NCBI GenBank assembly: GCA_016806645.1
Contig: JACSYO010001904.1
Span: forward strand, 796,001 to 860,000
Reading direction: 5' to 3'
DNA from: Ophiodon elongatus
Lineage: Eukaryota > Chordata > Actinopteri > Perciformes > Hexagrammidae
DNA length: 64,000 nt
Below the pieces are notes generated by a model. The model was not told the DNA's origin and did not search any database. It worked only from the letters and a program-made list of their open reading frames with translations. The translations under genes and the position numbers were made by a program. Shown piece after piece: positions 63,479-64,000 of this stretch. Positions within the stretch are counted from its first letter, which is position 1. Each line of letters begins with the position of its first letter.

Positions 63479-64000
63479 GCGGTCTGGCTGGTCTTTTGTT
63501 TCCTCTAACAAGGGCAGAATGAGTCCAACCGTTACATCATCTCTGCTCACAGGGAGTGGAAAGTGGTCCTCTGAATCTGAGACAGAGGGGGTTTCATCAC
63601 ATCATATCTTTGCCTTGTCCAGACAAACATACGTTCCTGAACTATTCCACAGCTCCAACTGATCCAATGGCGACCCTGAATATTCTCTGGACCCTGCCGT
63701 CAGTCGCCACTGTGCCTTTAAAGAGCAGCCTGCCTCCTGGGTGTGTGCTGCCCGCCGCCGTCTTCAGTGTAGCGCTGCGCTTGATGGATTGGGTCCCGCT
63801 GGAGGGGAGGGGAGGGAAGGGGAAGGGAGGGGGGAGTTCAACTCCATGCATCTCTCTCTTTCGCCCCTTTGTGAGTGAAAGGAGTGAGTGGGCAGCCGGA
63901 GCATATTGTGTCACGATGCTCAGCTAGCAGGGCGGACGCAGGCAGGCGAGTGATGGGAGGTATAGATGGTTGGACGGGTGAGAGCACAGAGAAAATGACG

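Larger units (their letters stand above)
52849..64000. other. Presumed 5' intron of arhgap32 and unassigned right end
   Basis: No exon encoding the upstream ARHGAP32 peptide (around HFHYENVEFGSIQ) could be found on the minus strand. The region holds repeat elements at 55.9-57.05 kb, simple repeats and GC-rich patches near 58.5, 61.6 and 63.75 kb. Plus- and minus-strand open frames here have no recognised content. Confidence 0.55.

Overview
This window looks like teleost fish nuclear DNA, probably percomorph. Split genes with GT-AG introns, dense CA/TA microsatellites, several fish-type MITEs and an L2-like retroelement tail all point that way. Two protein-coding genes can be supported, both on the minus strand. 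I see no prokaryotic, viral or CRISPR content.

Layout: 1-3.4 kb is intergenic, AT-rich and carries repeat fragments. At 3.88-5.8 kb lies an intron-containing replacement histone H3.3 gene: three coding exons give a full 136-residue protein, with a non-coding first exon in a CpG-rich promoter. At 6.6-12.2 kb lies a large inverted (foldback) array of short AT-rich repeats. Its left arm (6.65-8.35 kb) reads as the reverse complement of its right arms (9.5-9.9 and 11.15-12.2 kb). An L2-like tail sits between the arms and a CpG-rich insertion sits inside the right arm. From about 13.0 kb to beyond the right edge runs arhgap32 (PX-RICS/GRIT/p250GAP). Eighteen coding exons (52,848 down to 14,521) join with perfect phase continuity into 1,868 codons plus stop: PX, SH3, RhoGAP, then a long proline/glutamine-rich scaffold tail. 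The N-terminal exons of the long isoform were not found and probably lie beyond base 64,000.

The most informative non-coding features are: (i) a CpG-rich island with a strong splice donor in the 14-kb intron between the SH3 exon and the first RhoGAP-side exon, placed where a promoter for the short PX/SH3-less isoform is expected; (ii) CA repeats just downstream of the donors of three frame-neutral PX/SH3 exons; (iii) two related long-terminal-inverted-repeat elements at TTAA-like sites and several other MITEs; (iv) three unrelated perfect 13-14 bp hairpins, a pattern expected from template-switch mutation.

The two genes are not known to act together. H3.3 is a chromatin component. ARHGAP32 is a neuronal Rho-family GTPase-activating scaffold. 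Their neighbourhood here is structural only: same strand, separated by the repeat array.
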